Assembly: GCF_028898845.1 (NCBI RefSeq)
Contig: NZ_CP118574.1
Coordinates: 7,055,001-7,119,000 of the forward strand
Source of the DNA: Streptomyces sp. WZ-12
GTDB lineage: Bacteria > Actinomycetota > Actinomycetes > Streptomycetales > Streptomycetaceae
Direction: 5' to 3'
Length of the DNA: 64,000 nucleotides
Below are positions 22,124-32,746 of the stretch, in pieces (within the stretch, counting starts at the first letter, position 1; each line of letters opens with the position of its first letter). A model generated the notes under the pieces. That model saw only the letters and a list, made by a program, of their open reading frames with translations. It did no database searches and was not told where the DNA came from. A program made the position numbers and the translations under genes.

Positions 22124-23370
22124 ACACCGCGGCAGCGACCCCGGCCACCGGGGACACCACGACCGACCACGGACCGGCCACCAACGAAGGGCTCACCCGG
22201 CGCTGGCAGGGCGCCATGATGGACAACTTCGGCACCCCCCGCCTCCCGCTCGTCCGGGGCGAGGGCGCCACCGTCTGGGACGCCGACGGCAACGCCTACC
22301 TCGACTTCCTCGGCGGGATCGCGGTCAACGCGCTGGGCCACGCCCACCCCGCGGTGGTCCGCGCCGTCACCGACCAGATCGCCACCCTCGGCCACGTGTC
22401 GAACTTCTTCGTCGCGCAGCCCACCGTCACCCTCGCCGAGCGCCTGCTCGCGCTCGCCGGCCGGCCCGGCCGGGTCTACTTCTCCAACTCCGGCGCGGAG
22501 GCCAACGAGGCCGCCTTCAAGATCGGCCGGCTGACCGGCCGCACCCACATCGTCTCCACCTCCGGCGGCTTCCACGGCCGCACCATGGGCGCCCTGGCGC
22601 TCACCGGCCAGCCCGCCAAGCAGGATCCGTTCCGCCCGCTGCCCGGCGACGTCACCTTCGTCCCGTACGGCGACGCGGACGCCCTGCGGGCCGCCGTCAC
22701 CACCGACACCGCCCTCGTCATCCTCGAACCCGTCCAGGGCGAGAACGGCGTGATCGTCCCGCCCGCCGGCTACCTCAAGGCCGCCCGCGAGATCACCGCC
22801 GCCACCGGCACCCTGCTGGTCCTCGACGAGATCCAGACCGGCATCGGCCGCACCGGGTACTGGCTGGCCTCGCAGGCCGAGGGCGTCGAGGCCGACGTCA
22901 TCACCCTCGCCAAGGGCCTCGGCGGCGGCCTCCCGATCGGCGCCACCCTCGCCTTCGGCCCGGCCGCCGAGCTGCTCACCCCCGGCTCGCACGGCTCGAC
23001 GTTCAGCGGCAACCCGGTCGTCTGCGCCGGCGCCCTCGCCGTCCTGGACACCATCGAGGCGGACGGCCTGCTCGACCACGTGCGGCGGACCGGCGAGCGG
23101 TTGCGCTCCGGGATCGAGGCCGTTGCGCACCCGTTCGTCGGCCAGGTCCGCGGAGTCGGCCTGCTCCTCGGTATCGTCTTGAGCGGGCCCCACGCATCCC
23201 AGGTGCAACAGGCGGCCCAGGACGCGGGCCTTCTGGTCAACGCGGTCGCGCCGGACGTCATCCGGCTCGCCCCGCCCCTGATCGTCTCCGACGAGCAGGT
23301 GGAGACCTTCCTCCAGAAGCTCCCCGGCGTCCTGTCGACGGCCGAGCAAGCGGCCAACGGGGAACGATGA
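22120..23370 (+). CDS. argD: Acetylornithine aminotransferase
   Basis: A 416-residue fold-type I PLP enzyme; the Schiff-base lysine is Lys265 in [13 protein letters not shown], and [12 protein letters not shown] and [12 protein letters not shown] are the usual cofactor motifs. It makes N-acetylornithine from the semialdehyde. The ATG at 22120 overlaps the argB stop by four bases, showing translational coupling. The first 25 residues form a Thr/Ala-rich extension. Confidence 0.96.
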   Translation: MNTAAATPATGDTTTDHGPATNEGLTRRWQGAMMDNFGTPRLPLVRGEGATVWDADGNAYLDFLGGIAVNALGHAHPAVVRAVTDQIATLGHVSNFFVAQPTVTLAERLLALAGRPGRVYFSNSGAEANEAAFKIGRLTGRTHIVSTSGGFHGRTMGALALTGQPAKQDPFRPLPGDVTFVPYGDADALRAAVTTDTALVILEPVQGENGVIVPPAGYLKAAREITAATGTLLVLDEIQTGIGRTGYWLASQAEGVEADVITLAKGLGGGLPIGATLAFGPAAELLTPGSHGSTFSGNPVVCAGALAVLDTIEADGLLDHVRRTGERLRSGIEAVAHPFVGQVRGVGLLLGIVLSGPHASQVQQAAQDAGLLVNAVAPDVIRLAPPLIVSDEQVETFLQKLPGVLSTAEQAANGER

Positions 23371-23389
23371 TCCGGAGACTGACGCAACG

Positions 23390-23932
23390 ATGACCGAGCC
23401 GCAGGAGACCGAGCCGCCGATCAACGGCCCGGCCGTGCCGCAGACCCGCACCGCCCGCCACCGCCGGATCGTGGACATCCTCAACCGGCAACCGGTCCGC
23501 TCCCAGAGCCAGCTCGCCAAGCTGCTCGCCGACGACGGCCTCTCCGTCACCCAGGCGACGCTCTCCCGCGACCTGGACGAGCTGGGCGCGGTCAAGATCC
23601 GCAACACCGGCGGCGAGCTGATCTACGCGGTACCGAGCGAGGGCGGCGACCGCACGCCGCGGGCGCCGCTGGGGGAGTCCGCCAAGGAGGAGCGGATGCG
23701 CCGCCTCTCCGGCGAACTCCTCATCTCCGCCGAGGCGTCGGCCAACCTTGTCGTCCTGCGCACCCCGCCGGGAGCCGCCCAGTTCCTGGCCTCCGCCATC
23801 GACCAGGCGGAGCTGCACGACATCCTCGGCACCATCGCCGGCGACGACACCCTCATGCTGATCAGCCGCGACCCGTCGGGCGGCCAGCAGCTCGCCGACC
23901 ATCTCCTCCAGCTCGCGCAGGGGGCGCGCTAG
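23390..23932 (+). CDS. argR: Arginine repressor
   Basis: A 180-residue ArgR: N-terminal winged helix ([20 protein letters not shown]) and C-terminal arginine-binding, hexamer-forming domain ([17 protein letters not shown]). With arginine bound it represses arg genes through ARG boxes; candidate sites are before argC and argG. It follows argD by 19 bp and closes the operon. A 25-residue N-terminal extension is usual in Streptomyces. Confidence 0.96.
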   Translation: MTEPQETEPPINGPAVPQTRTARHRRIVDILNRQPVRSQSQLAKLLADDGLSVTQATLSRDLDELGAVKIRNTGGELIYAVPSEGGDRTPRAPLGESAKEERMRRLSGELLISAEASANLVVLRTPPGAAQFLASAIDQAELHDILGTIAGDDTLMLISRDPSGGQQLADHLLQLAQGAR

Positions 23933-23944
23933 CGTCCGTCCGAG

Positions 23945-23989
23945 GGGTCGGGGGTCGCGGGCACCAGGGCCCCCGCGACCCCCGACCCG
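23945..23989 (+). terminator. Hairpin terminator after argR
   Basis: GGGTCGGGGGTCGCGGG and its complement CCCGCGACCCCCGACCC pair around a short loop, 13 bp after the argR stop. Confidence 0.75.
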
Positions 23990-24001
23990 CACGCAAAACG
24001 A

Positions 24002-24043
24002 CCGGAGGCCGCTCCTCGCATCCCTGCGAGGAGCGGCCTCCGG
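24002..24043 (-). terminator. Hairpin terminator after tRNA-Pro
   Basis: CCGGAGGCCGCTCCTCGCA and its complement form a perfect 19-bp stem with a 4-base loop, 17 bp beyond the 3' end of the minus-strand tRNA-Pro gene. Confidence 0.7.
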
Positions 24044-24059
24044 CCTGTGTTCTGCACCG

Positions 24060-24133
<74 letters not shown>

Positions 24134-24318
24134 GTGCTCGTACCGACCGGGCGTTCCCGGTCGGGGCGTGCAGACAGAAAAATACCCTGTCCCGGCCGAT
24201 GAATCCAAAGCGGGGTCTTTTCGGGGTGACTCCGGGTCCCCTGGCAGGGTCCAACGCGCGCTCCGGAGCGCCCCGTACGTCCTCTCATCACCTCCCTGAC
24301 CTGCACTTTCCCCCTTCA

Positions 24319-24370
24319 TTGACGAATCATACGGGCGAGTGCATACTTATGCCTATCAGGGCATGCACGC
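24319..24370 (+). promoter_or_regulatory. argG promoter with ARG-box-like palindrome
   Basis: TTGACG (24319-24324) and CATACT (24342-24347) are separated by 17 bp. The overlapping palindromic stretch GTGCATACTTATGCC followed by GGCATGCAC (24340-24369) resembles a pair of ARG boxes, so ArgR repression is likely. An AAGGAGG ribosome site follows directly. Confidence 0.65.
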
Positions 24371-24382
24371 AAGGAGGCCCCC

Positions 24383-25585
24383 ATGACCGAGCGCGTTGTA
24401 CTCGCCTACTCGGGCGGACTGGACACCTCCGTCTGCATCGGCTGGCTCGCCGAGGAGACCGGCGCCGAGGTCATCGCCGTCGCGGTCGACGTCGGCCAGG
24501 GCGGCGAGGACCTGGACGTCATCCGCAAGCGGGCGCTCGCCTGCGGCGCCGTCGAGGCCGAGGTCGTCGACGCCAAGGACGAGTTCGCCGACGCCTACTG
24601 CCTCCCGGCGATCAAGGCCAACGCCCTCTACATGGACCGCTATCCGCTGGTCTCCGCGCTGTCCCGGCCGGCCATCGTCAAGCACCTGGTCGCCGCCGCC
24701 GGGCGGTACGGCGCGGGCGCGGTCGCGCACGGATGCACCGGTAAGGGGAACGATCAGGTCCGCTTCGAGGCGGGGGTCTCCGCCCTCGCCCCCGACCTCA
24801 CCTGCCTCGCCCCGGTCCGGGACTACGCGATGACCCGGGACAGGGCCATCGCCTTCGCGGAGAAGGCCGGCCTGCCGATCGCCACCACCAGGAAGTCGCC
24901 GTTCTCCATCGACCAGAACGTCTTCGGGCGGGCCGTGGAGACCGGCTTCCTGGAGGACATCTGGAACGCGCCGACCGAGGACGTCTACGCGTACACCCGG
25001 GACCCGGCCGTCGCCCGCGAGGCCGACGAGGTCGTGGTCTCCTTCGAGCACGGCGCGCCGGTCGCCCTCGACGGCGCGCCGGTCACCGTCCTCCAGGCGA
25101 TCTCGCGGCTCAACGAGCGGGCCGGCGCCCAGGGCGTCGGCCGGATCGACCTGGTCGAGGACCGGCTGGTCGGCATCAAGTCCCGCGAGGTGTACGAGGC
25201 GCCGGGCGCGATCGCGCTGATCACCGCGCACCAGGAGCTGGAGAACGTCACCGTCGAGCGCGAACTGGCCCGCTACAAGCGGGGAGTTGAGCAGCGCTGG
25301 GGCGAACTGGTCTATGACGGCCTGTGGTTCTCGCCGCTGAAGCGGGCGTTGGACGGCTTCGTCGAGGAGGCCAACCGGTCCGTCTCCGGCGAGGTGCGGA
25401 TGACCCTGCACGGCGGCCGCGCGGTGGTCACGGGGCGCCGCTCGGAGCAGTCCCTCTACGACTTCGACCTCGCCACCTACGACACCGGTGACACGTTCGA
25501 CCAGTCGCTCTCCAAGGGGTTCATCGAACTCTTCGGCATGTCGAGCAGGATTGCCGGGCAGCGCGACCTGGCAGGCAGAGCCTGA
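24383..25585 (+). CDS. argG: Argininosuccinate synthase
   Basis: A 400-residue enzyme joining citrulline and aspartate with ATP. The pyrophosphatase P-loop SGGLDTS is at residues 10-16, and [13 protein letters not shown] and SIDQNVFGR are typical. The ATG at 24383 follows AAGGAGG. It is transcribed from its own promoter and probably continues into argH 93 bp later. It belongs to the short argG subtype. Confidence 0.97.
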   Translation: MTERVVLAYSGGLDTSVCIGWLAEETGAEVIAVAVDVGQGGEDLDVIRKRALACGAVEAEVVDAKDEFADAYCLPAIKANALYMDRYPLVSALSRPAIVKHLVAAAGRYGAGAVAHGCTGKGNDQVRFEAGVSALAPDLTCLAPVRDYAMTRDRAIAFAEKAGLPIATTRKSPFSIDQNVFGRAVETGFLEDIWNAPTEDVYAYTRDPAVAREADEVVVSFEHGAPVALDGAPVTVLQAISRLNERAGAQGVGRIDLVEDRLVGIKSREVYEAPGAIALITAHQELENVTVERELARYKRGVEQRWGELVYDGLWFSPLKRALDGFVEEANRSVSGEVRMTLHGGRAVVTGRRSEQSLYDFDLATYDTGDTFDQSLSKGFIELFGMSSRIAGQRDLAGRA

Positions 25586-27109
<1,524 letters not shown>

Positions 27110-27141
27110 CCTAAGGCGGCCGGGTCACGCCCGGCCGTCCG

Positions 27142-27176
27142 GGGCGGCCTCCACCCGATGCGGGTGGAGGCCGCCC
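27142..27176 (+). terminator. Hairpin terminator after argH
   Basis: GGGCGGCCTCCACCCG and CGGGTGGAGGCCGCCC form a perfect 16-bp stem with a 3-base loop, 33 bp after argH. Confidence 0.75.
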
Positions 27177-27228
27177 TCGTGCGTGGGGCCCGTTCCGCAG
27201 CGGGGGAGAGCCAGGCGCCGCCCCCTCG

Positions 27229-27248
27229 ATGAGACATCGACGTCTCAT
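27229..27248 (+). promoter_or_regulatory. Operator of the TetR/MFS operon
   Basis: ATGAGACATCGACGTCTCAT is a 7-6-7 inverted repeat 18 bp before the TetR start. Further GTCTC half-sites lie at 27256 and 27262. TetR repressors typically bind such sites over their own promoter. Confidence 0.6.
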
Positions 27249-27266
27249 TCGGTTAGTCTCTGTCTC

Positions 27267-27818
27267 ATGGCTGTGGATCGGGAACGCGTACTCACCGAGG
27301 CCGCCGCGCTGCTCACCCGCCGCTCCACGACGTCCATGGACGAGATCGCGCGCGCCGCGGGCATCAGCCGGGCGACCCTGCACCGGCACTTCGCCGGCCG
27401 CGATGCGCTGATCCGTGCCCTGGAGGAGCACGGCATCGAGATGTTCGCGCGGGCGATGGACGCCGCCCGCCTCGACGACGGCAGCGCCGTCGAGGCGCTG
27501 CGCCGACTGGTCGGCGAGGCCGAACCGGTCGCCGCGGTACTGGCCTTCCTCTTCACCGAGAACCAACTCTTCGAGGGCGGGACGGTCAACGCCGGCTGGG
27601 CCCGGCTCGACGCCCGGCTCGCCGCGCTGTTCCGGCGCGGCCAGGAAGAGGGCGACTTCCGTGTCGACCTCAGCGCGGTCTGGCTGACCGAGGCGTTCTA
27701 CGGCCTCCTCGGCGCGGGCGCCTGGTCGGTCCACGAAGGACGCCTGGCCCGCGGCGACCTCAACCACTCGATCGCCGAGCTGCTGCTCGGTGGCATCCGA
27801 CGGAGCATGGAGAAATGA
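27267..27818 (+). CDS. TetR-family repressor
   Basis: A 183-residue TetR protein: the N-terminal helix-turn-helix (TSMDEIARAAGISRATLHRH) at about 22-41, then an all-helical ligand domain. The ATG at 27267 has no ribosome site and lies 18 bp after an inverted-repeat operator, suggesting a leaderless autoregulated transcript. Its TGA overlaps the start of the MFS exporter gene (ATGA), so it most likely controls that exporter. Confidence 0.9.
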   Translation: MAVDRERVLTEAAALLTRRSTTSMDEIARAAGISRATLHRHFAGRDALIRALEEHGIEMFARAMDAARLDDGSAVEALRRLVGEAEPVAAVLAFLFTENQLFEGGTVNAGWARLDARLAALFRRGQEEGDFRVDLSAVWLTEAFYGLLGAGAWSVHEGRLARGDLNHSIAELLLGGIRRSMEK

Positions 27819-29422
27819 GCGAGCGCATAGCGCCACCCCGGGCCGGTGCGGCCCATGTCGATGACCAACCCCGTCCGGGCCGCTGGCTCGCGCTCTCGGT
27901 CCTCGTCCTGGCGGTGCTGCTGGTCGGCGTCGACGCCACCGTCCTCGGCCTCGCCACCCCCTTCCTGAGCGAGGATCTGCGGCCGTCCGGCACCCAGTTG
28001 CTGTGGATCGGCGACATCTACTCCTTCGTCATCGCCGGCCTGCTGGTCTCCATGGGCAGCCTCGGCGACCGGATCGGCCGCAAGAAGCTGCTGCTGATCG
28101 GCTCGATGGCGTTCGGCGCGATGTCGGTGCTCGCCGCCTACGCCAGCACCCCGGAGATGATGATCGCCGCCCGGGCCCTCCAGGGCGTGGCCGGCGCGAC
28201 GTTGATGCCCTCCACCCTCGCCCTGATCCGCAACCTCTTCCACGACCCCAAGGAACGCAGCCTGGCGATCGGCATCTGGGGCGCGATGGCCTCGGCCGGC
28301 ACCGCGGTCGGGCCGGTCCTCGGCGGCTTCCTGCTGGGCCATTTCTGGTGGGGCTCGGTCTTCCTGATCAACCTTCCGGTGATGCTGCTGCTGGTCGTCG
28401 TCGGCGCCAAGGTCATCCCCGAGTCCCGCAACCCCGACCCGGGACCGTGGGACGTCCCCAGCGTGCTGCTGTCGCTGGTGGGCATCGTCGGCGTCGTCTA
28501 CGCCATCAAGGAAGCGGCGGTGCACGGTCTCCGCTGGGACATCGGGCCGGCCGCCGTCATCGGCCTGCTCGCCCTGGTGTGGTTCGTCCGCCGCCAGCTC
28601 ACCCTCGACTCGCCGCTGTTGAACATGAAGCTCTTCCAACACCGGGGCTTCTCCGGCGCGGTCCTGGCCGACCTGCTGACCATCCTCGGCCTGTCCGGAC
28701 TGGTCTTCTTCCTCTCCCAGTTCCTCCAGATGGTGCAGATGCGCTCGCCGCTCAACGCCGGTCTGGTCGAACTCCCGGCCGCGGTCGGCGCGGTGGGCGC
28801 CGGGCTGGCCGCCGGCTGGGTCGCCCGCCGGCTGTCGGTGCGGCTGGTGGTGGCCGGCGGCCTCGCGGTGGTCGGCCTCTCGCTCGCCGGCTGCATGGCC
28901 CTGCACGGCGACACCGGCACCCTCGCGCTGTGCGTCATCCTCTTCGTCGTCGGCATCGGCGCCGGCTTCGCCTTCACCGTCACCGCCGACGTGATCCTCT
29001 CCAGCGTGCCCAAGGAGGAAGCCGGCTCCGCCTCCGCGGTCTCCGAGACCGCCTACGAGCTCGGCGCCGCGCTCGGCATCGCCCTGCTCGGCTCCATCGT
29101 CACCAGCATCTACCAGGGCTTCACCGCCCCCGTCGGGGTGCCAGGACACGTCGTCGACGCGGCCCGCTCATCGCTCGGCGGCGCCGTGGACGCCACCGCC
29201 CAACTCCCCGCCGACCAGAGCGCCGCCCTGCTGAAGGCCGCTCAGGACGCCTTCGTGAGCGGCGTGGACACCGCGGCCGGCATCGGCGCGGTGGTGTTGC
29301 TCGGCGCCGCGGTCGCCGCCTGGTTCCTGCTCCGCGGCCAGGAACTGGCGGACAGCGCCCCCGTCGTGCAGCCGGCGACGGACCCCGAGACCGCTCCGGT
29401 GGCCGGCTCCGAACGCCGCTGA
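27815..29422 (+). CDS. MFS drug exporter, DHA2 (14-TM) family
   Basis: A 535-residue membrane protein with about 14 hydrophobic segments, the MFS motif A (MGSLGDRIGRKKLLLIG) in the loop after TM2, and the antiporter motif C-like GTAVGPVLGGFLLG in TM5. This matches EmrB/QacA-type proton-driven drug exporters. It overlaps the upstream tetR gene by four bases and is probably induced by the exported compound through that repressor. Confidence 0.92.
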   Translation: MSERIAPPRAGAAHVDDQPRPGRWLALSVLVLAVLLVGVDATVLGLATPFLSEDLRPSGTQLLWIGDIYSFVIAGLLVSMGSLGDRIGRKKLLLIGSMAFGAMSVLAAYASTPEMMIAARALQGVAGATLMPSTLALIRNLFHDPKERSLAIGIWGAMASAGTAVGPVLGGFLLGHFWWGSVFLINLPVMLLLVVVGAKVIPESRNPDPGPWDVPSVLLSLVGIVGVVYAIKEAAVHGLRWDIGPAAVIGLLALVWFVRRQLTLDSPLLNMKLFQHRGFSGAVLADLLTILGLSGLVFFLSQFLQMVQMRSPLNAGLVELPAAVGAVGAGLAAGWVARRLSVRLVVAGGLAVVGLSLAGCMALHGDTGTLALCVILFVVGIGAGFAFTVTADVILSSVPKEEAGSASAVSETAYELGAALGIALLGSIVTSIYQGFTAPVGVPGHVVDAARSSLGGAVDATAQLPADQSAALLKAAQDAFVSGVDTAAGIGAVVLLGAAVAAWFLLRGQELADSAPVVQPATDPETAPVAGSERR

Positions 29423-29514
29423 CCCGGCCCGGCGCGCCTCCCCCTCCGAGCACCCGTAAGGGTCCACCCCGGCGGGCGAACGAGGGACACCACCGCGCAC
29501 CGCGCCCCCGTTCA

Positions 29515-29569
29515 GGCGTGTCCCGTGGATCGTGACCGCGCGCACCGGCCATGATCCACGGGACACGCC
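29515..29569 (+). terminator. Hairpin terminator after the MFS gene
   Basis: GGCGTGTCCCGTGGATC (29515-29531) and GATCCACGGGACACGCC (29553-29569) are perfect 17-bp complements around a 21-base loop. Confidence 0.65.
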
Positions 29570-29693
29570 CCCGGGGGCGACTGTCCCCCGCCGTTCACGC
29601 CCGGTACGCGCCCTGGTGGCCGGTTGTCCCGCGCGGCGCGTTTGACTCTCCCGTCGTCCCCCAACGGTCGGACCCGCTCAGGAGAGTGACGCA

Positions 29694-31664
29694 GTGCGCG
29701 ACATCGGACGACGGTCCTTCGTAACCGCCGCGGGGGCGATGGCCACCGCCAGCGCGATCGGCACCAACGCCTACGCCACCGGCCACGCCCGCGACGCCGC
29801 CACGGCACACGAGTACGTCGACGTCCAACTGCTCAACATCACTGATCTGCACGGCTATCTGCACAGCGCCCCGGGCGCCAACTCGGTCATCACCGGTGCC
29901 GGCGGCAAGCGCTACACCGTCGGCGGCGTTGCCTACATGGCCGCCCACTTGGCGCGGTTGCGCGCCGGGCGCCGCAACTCCCTCTTCTTCGCCCCCGGCG
30001 ACCTCTTCTCCGGCTGGGAGTTCGACGCCGCCTCCTTCGCCGACGAACCCACCATCGAGGCTCTCAACGCCATGCGGCTGGACTTCGCCTCGGCCGGCAA
30101 CCACGAGTTCGACAAGTCCACGGTCTTCCTCCGTGACCACATGGAACGCGGCCGCGCCTTCCCCGTCGTCGGCCGCGACGCCTCCTTCACCGACTCCACC
30201 GGCCACCGCTTCCGCGGCGCCAACTTCCCCTACTACAGCGCCAACATGGTCCGCCGGGACACCGGCGAGCGGGTGCTGCCGCCGTACAACATCGTGCACG
30301 TGGACGCCGGCCGCGGCCGGCGGCTGCCGATCGGCTTCATCCACCTGACCGCCATCGGCACCGAGTCCTTCCCCGGCTCCTACCAGCCAGGACTGCGCAC
30401 CCTGGACGAGTTGGAGACCGCCAACCGCTGCGCCAGGGCGCTCAAGAACCGGGGCGTCAACGCGATCGTGCTCAGCATGCACGACGGCGCGGTCGCCGGC
30501 GGCAACTTCGAGAGCGGCAGCAACCCCTCCGGGCCGGCCTACGAACTGGCGCTGCGGGTCTCGCCGGACATCGACGCCATCGTCACCGGCCACTGGCACT
30601 GTGCGTTCACCATGATGCTGCCGGATCCCAAGGGCGTGCCCCGCCCGTTCGTCGAGGCCGGCTGCTACGGCCAGATCATCAACGAGATCAACCTCCGGCT
30701 CGACCCGGTGAGCGGAAAGGTCATCAGATCCCTGACCACCTCCGTCAACCACCCCAACACCCGTGACATCGCGCCCGATCGGGAGCTGAAGGAGATCGCC
30801 GACTACTGGGCCGGCTACGGCGCCCGCCGCGCCCGCACCCGGATCGGCACCCAGACCGCCTCCTTCACCCAGCGCCGCAACGCGGTGGGGGAGTCCACCA
30901 TGGGCAACCTCGTCGCCGACTGGGCGCTCTGGGCGGGCAGTCAGCCGCACGGCCCGATGGACGACCGCGGCGGGCACCGCAACGTTCCGGCCGAACTCGC
31001 GGTGATCGCGGTGGCCCCGCGGGTCGGTGCCGCGATCATCTCCGGGGACCTGGTGCGCGACGAGGCGTCCGACGGCGCGGTCACCTTCGGGCAGGCGTGG
31101 AACGCGGTCGGCTTCGGCGACCCGATCGTCACCGTCACGGTCACCGGCCGGCAGATCCACGAAGCCCTGGAGCAGCAGTGGGCGTCGACCGCGGACGGCG
31201 GCCTCACCTTCGCCCCGCTGGCCGTCTCCGGCAACGTCCGCTACCGCTTCGACGCCACCGCCCCGGCCGGACGGCGGATCGACCCCGCCGAGGTCCTGAT
31301 CGACGACGAGCCGCTCAGACCGGCCCGCCGCTACCGCCTGGCCGCGCCCTCCTACACCCTGACCAACCAGGACGGCTTCAGCGCCTTCACCGGCTTCACC
31401 GAACCGGTCCGGCACACCCGGGACTTCGAGAGCTTCGTCGCCTATGTCCGCGCCAAGCGGCGGCTGTCGCCGGCCGAGCCGGACCGCGTCACGGCCAAGA
31501 ACGCCCATCTCCCCGGCGCCCGCATCGGTTCCGTCGCCGTGCACCAGCAACTCCTCGCCGCCGACGGCAATCTGGTGCCGCGGGTGGAGGCGGCCCTGCG
31601 CACCGCGCTGATCGGCGATGCCGAGGGCCAGCGGGCGCTCGGCGGCTTCCGGGTGCCGTGCTGA
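29694..31664 (+). CDS. Tat-exported 5'-nucleotidase / metallophosphoesterase
   Basis: A 656-residue protein with a Tat-like signal (GRRSFVTAAGAMATASAIG at 5-23), a calcineurin-type metallophosphatase domain with metal ligands D51-x-H53 (NITDLHGYL), N136-H137 (AGNHEFD) and G299-H-W-H302, and a C-terminal 5'-nucleotidase domain (GESTMGNLVADW) from about residue 400. It should hydrolyse nucleotides or cyclic phosphates outside the membrane. The start is GTG at 29694 after GGAGAG. Confidence 0.88.
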   Translation: MRDIGRRSFVTAAGAMATASAIGTNAYATGHARDAATAHEYVDVQLLNITDLHGYLHSAPGANSVITGAGGKRYTVGGVAYMAAHLARLRAGRRNSLFFAPGDLFSGWEFDAASFADEPTIEALNAMRLDFASAGNHEFDKSTVFLRDHMERGRAFPVVGRDASFTDSTGHRFRGANFPYYSANMVRRDTGERVLPPYNIVHVDAGRGRRLPIGFIHLTAIGTESFPGSYQPGLRTLDELETANRCARALKNRGVNAIVLSMHDGAVAGGNFESGSNPSGPAYELALRVSPDIDAIVTGHWHCAFTMMLPDPKGVPRPFVEAGCYGQIINEINLRLDPVSGKVIRSLTTSVNHPNTRDIAPDRELKEIADYWAGYGARRARTRIGTQTASFTQRRNAVGESTMGNLVADWALWAGSQPHGPMDDRGGHRNVPAELAVIAVAPRVGAAIISGDLVRDEASDGAVTFGQAWNAVGFGDPIVTVTVTGRQIHEALEQQWASTADGGLTFAPLAVSGNVRYRFDATAPAGRRIDPAEVLIDDEPLRPARRYRLAAPSYTLTNQDGFSAFTGFTEPVRHTRDFESFVAYVRAKRRLSPAEPDRVTAKNAHLPGARIGSVAVHQQLLAADGNLVPRVEAALRTALIGDAEGQRALGGFRVPC

Positions 31665-31687
31665 CCGTCCGTCGATAGCCGCAACGA

Positions 31688-31728
31688 CGCCGAGGGCCCC
31701 GTCCGTTGAGCGGACGGGGCCCTCGGCG
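31688..31728. terminator. Bidirectional hairpin between convergent genes
   Basis: CGCCGAGGGCCCCGTCCG and CGGACGGGGCCCTCGGCG form a perfect 18-bp stem between the nucleotidase and the minus-strand acyltransferase. Confidence 0.75.
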
Positions 31729-31747
31729 CGAGTGCGTGGGCGGGGTC

Positions 31748-32419
31748 TCAGGCGGCCGTGCGCACCTTCGTGGCGTAGACGTCGACGTACTCCTGACCGG
31801 ACAGCTCCATCACGTCGCTCATCACCTCGTCGGTGACGGCCCGCAGGACGTAGCGGTCCCGGTCCATGCCCTCGTAGCGGGAGAAGTCCAGCGGTTCGCC
31901 GAAGCGCACGGTCACCGGGGCGATGTGCGGGCGGCCCTTGCCGCCGGGCTGCACCTTGTCCGTGCCGATCACCGCGAACGGGACGACCGGGGCGCCGGTC
32001 ATCAGCGTGAGCCGGGCGATGCCGGTCCGGCCGCGGTAGAGGCGGCCGTCGGGGGAGCGGGTGCCCTCCGGGTAGATGCCGAAGGCGCGGCCCTCGTCCA
32101 GGATGCGGCGGCCGGTCATCAGCGCGGCGACCCCGCCGTGCCCGCCGTCCCGGTCCACCGGGATCATCCCGGCGGAGGTGAAGAACCAGGCCATCAGCCG
32201 GCCCTTGAGGCCCTTGCCGGTGACGTACTCGTCCTTGCCGATGAAGTACACCGGCCGCTTGACCACCAGCGTCAGGAACATCGAGTCGATGAACGTGACG
32301 TGGTTGCCGGCCAGGATCACCGGCCCGGTCCCGGGGATCCGCTCCAGGCCCTCGACTTTCGGACGGAACAGGACGCGCATCACGAGTCCGAGAATCGCCT
32401 TCAGCACAATGCGGGACAA
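31748..32419 (-). CDS. 1-acylglycerol-3-phosphate O-acyltransferase family (PlsC-like)
   Basis: A 223-residue acyltransferase with the catalytic NHVTFID (N-H-x4-D) and the substrate motif EGTRS, followed by GAPVVPFAVIG; these are PlsC motifs I, III and IV. It acylates lysophosphatidic acid or a related lipid at the membrane. I chose the TTG at 32419 because GGAGGA lies four bases upstream. A TTG at 32452 would add 11 residues but has no ribosome site. Confidence 0.87.
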   Translation of the reverse strand: MSRIVLKAILGLVMRVLFRPKVEGLERIPGTGPVILAGNHVTFIDSMFLTLVVKRPVYFIGKDEYVTGKGLKGRLMAWFFTSAGMIPVDRDGGHGGVAALMTGRRILDEGRAFGIYPEGTRSPDGRLYRGRTGIARLTLMTGAPVVPFAVIGTDKVQPGGKGRPHIAPVTVRFGEPLDFSRYEGMDRDRYVLRAVTDEVMSDVMELSGQEYVDVYATKVRTAA

Positions 32420-32746
32420 CGGGTCCTCCGGGTCGCGGCTGGTCAGGTTCAAGGGGGCGCAGCACTCTGCAGCCCAGGACCATACTCGCGAGTTACTCCC
32501 GCGCGCACATCGGGTTCACCAGGCCGATACGCAGAGTTGACGTGCGTTACGTCCATGTTCCCCACAGTCCTCCCGGACGTCTCCCCGACATCACCCGTCC
32601 GTGCTTACGATCAAGGAGCTTTCCGGGAGGGGTGTCGACCACGCCTTCCTGGGCAGCCGAGAGGCCGAGAGACAAGCACAGAACCCTGCCGGGCCGGGAT
32701 GCCACCGGGCCCGGCAGGGGCGCAACGGACAGCGAGGAGCGCGGGC
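32420..32746. promoter_or_regulatory. Divergent promoter region, acyltransferase / phosphodiesterase
   Basis: This 327-bp gap separates two divergent genes. I see a possible minus-strand -10 (TATGGT near 32483) and a plus-strand TTGACG near 32537 followed by ACGT-rich sequence, but no convincing full promoter or operator and no gene. Confidence 0.25.

Noticed and set aside
31706..32746. Upstream extension of the phosphodiesterase frame
   Set aside because: The open frame runs antisense through the acyltransferase gene; the Tat signal and ribosome site place the start at 32747.
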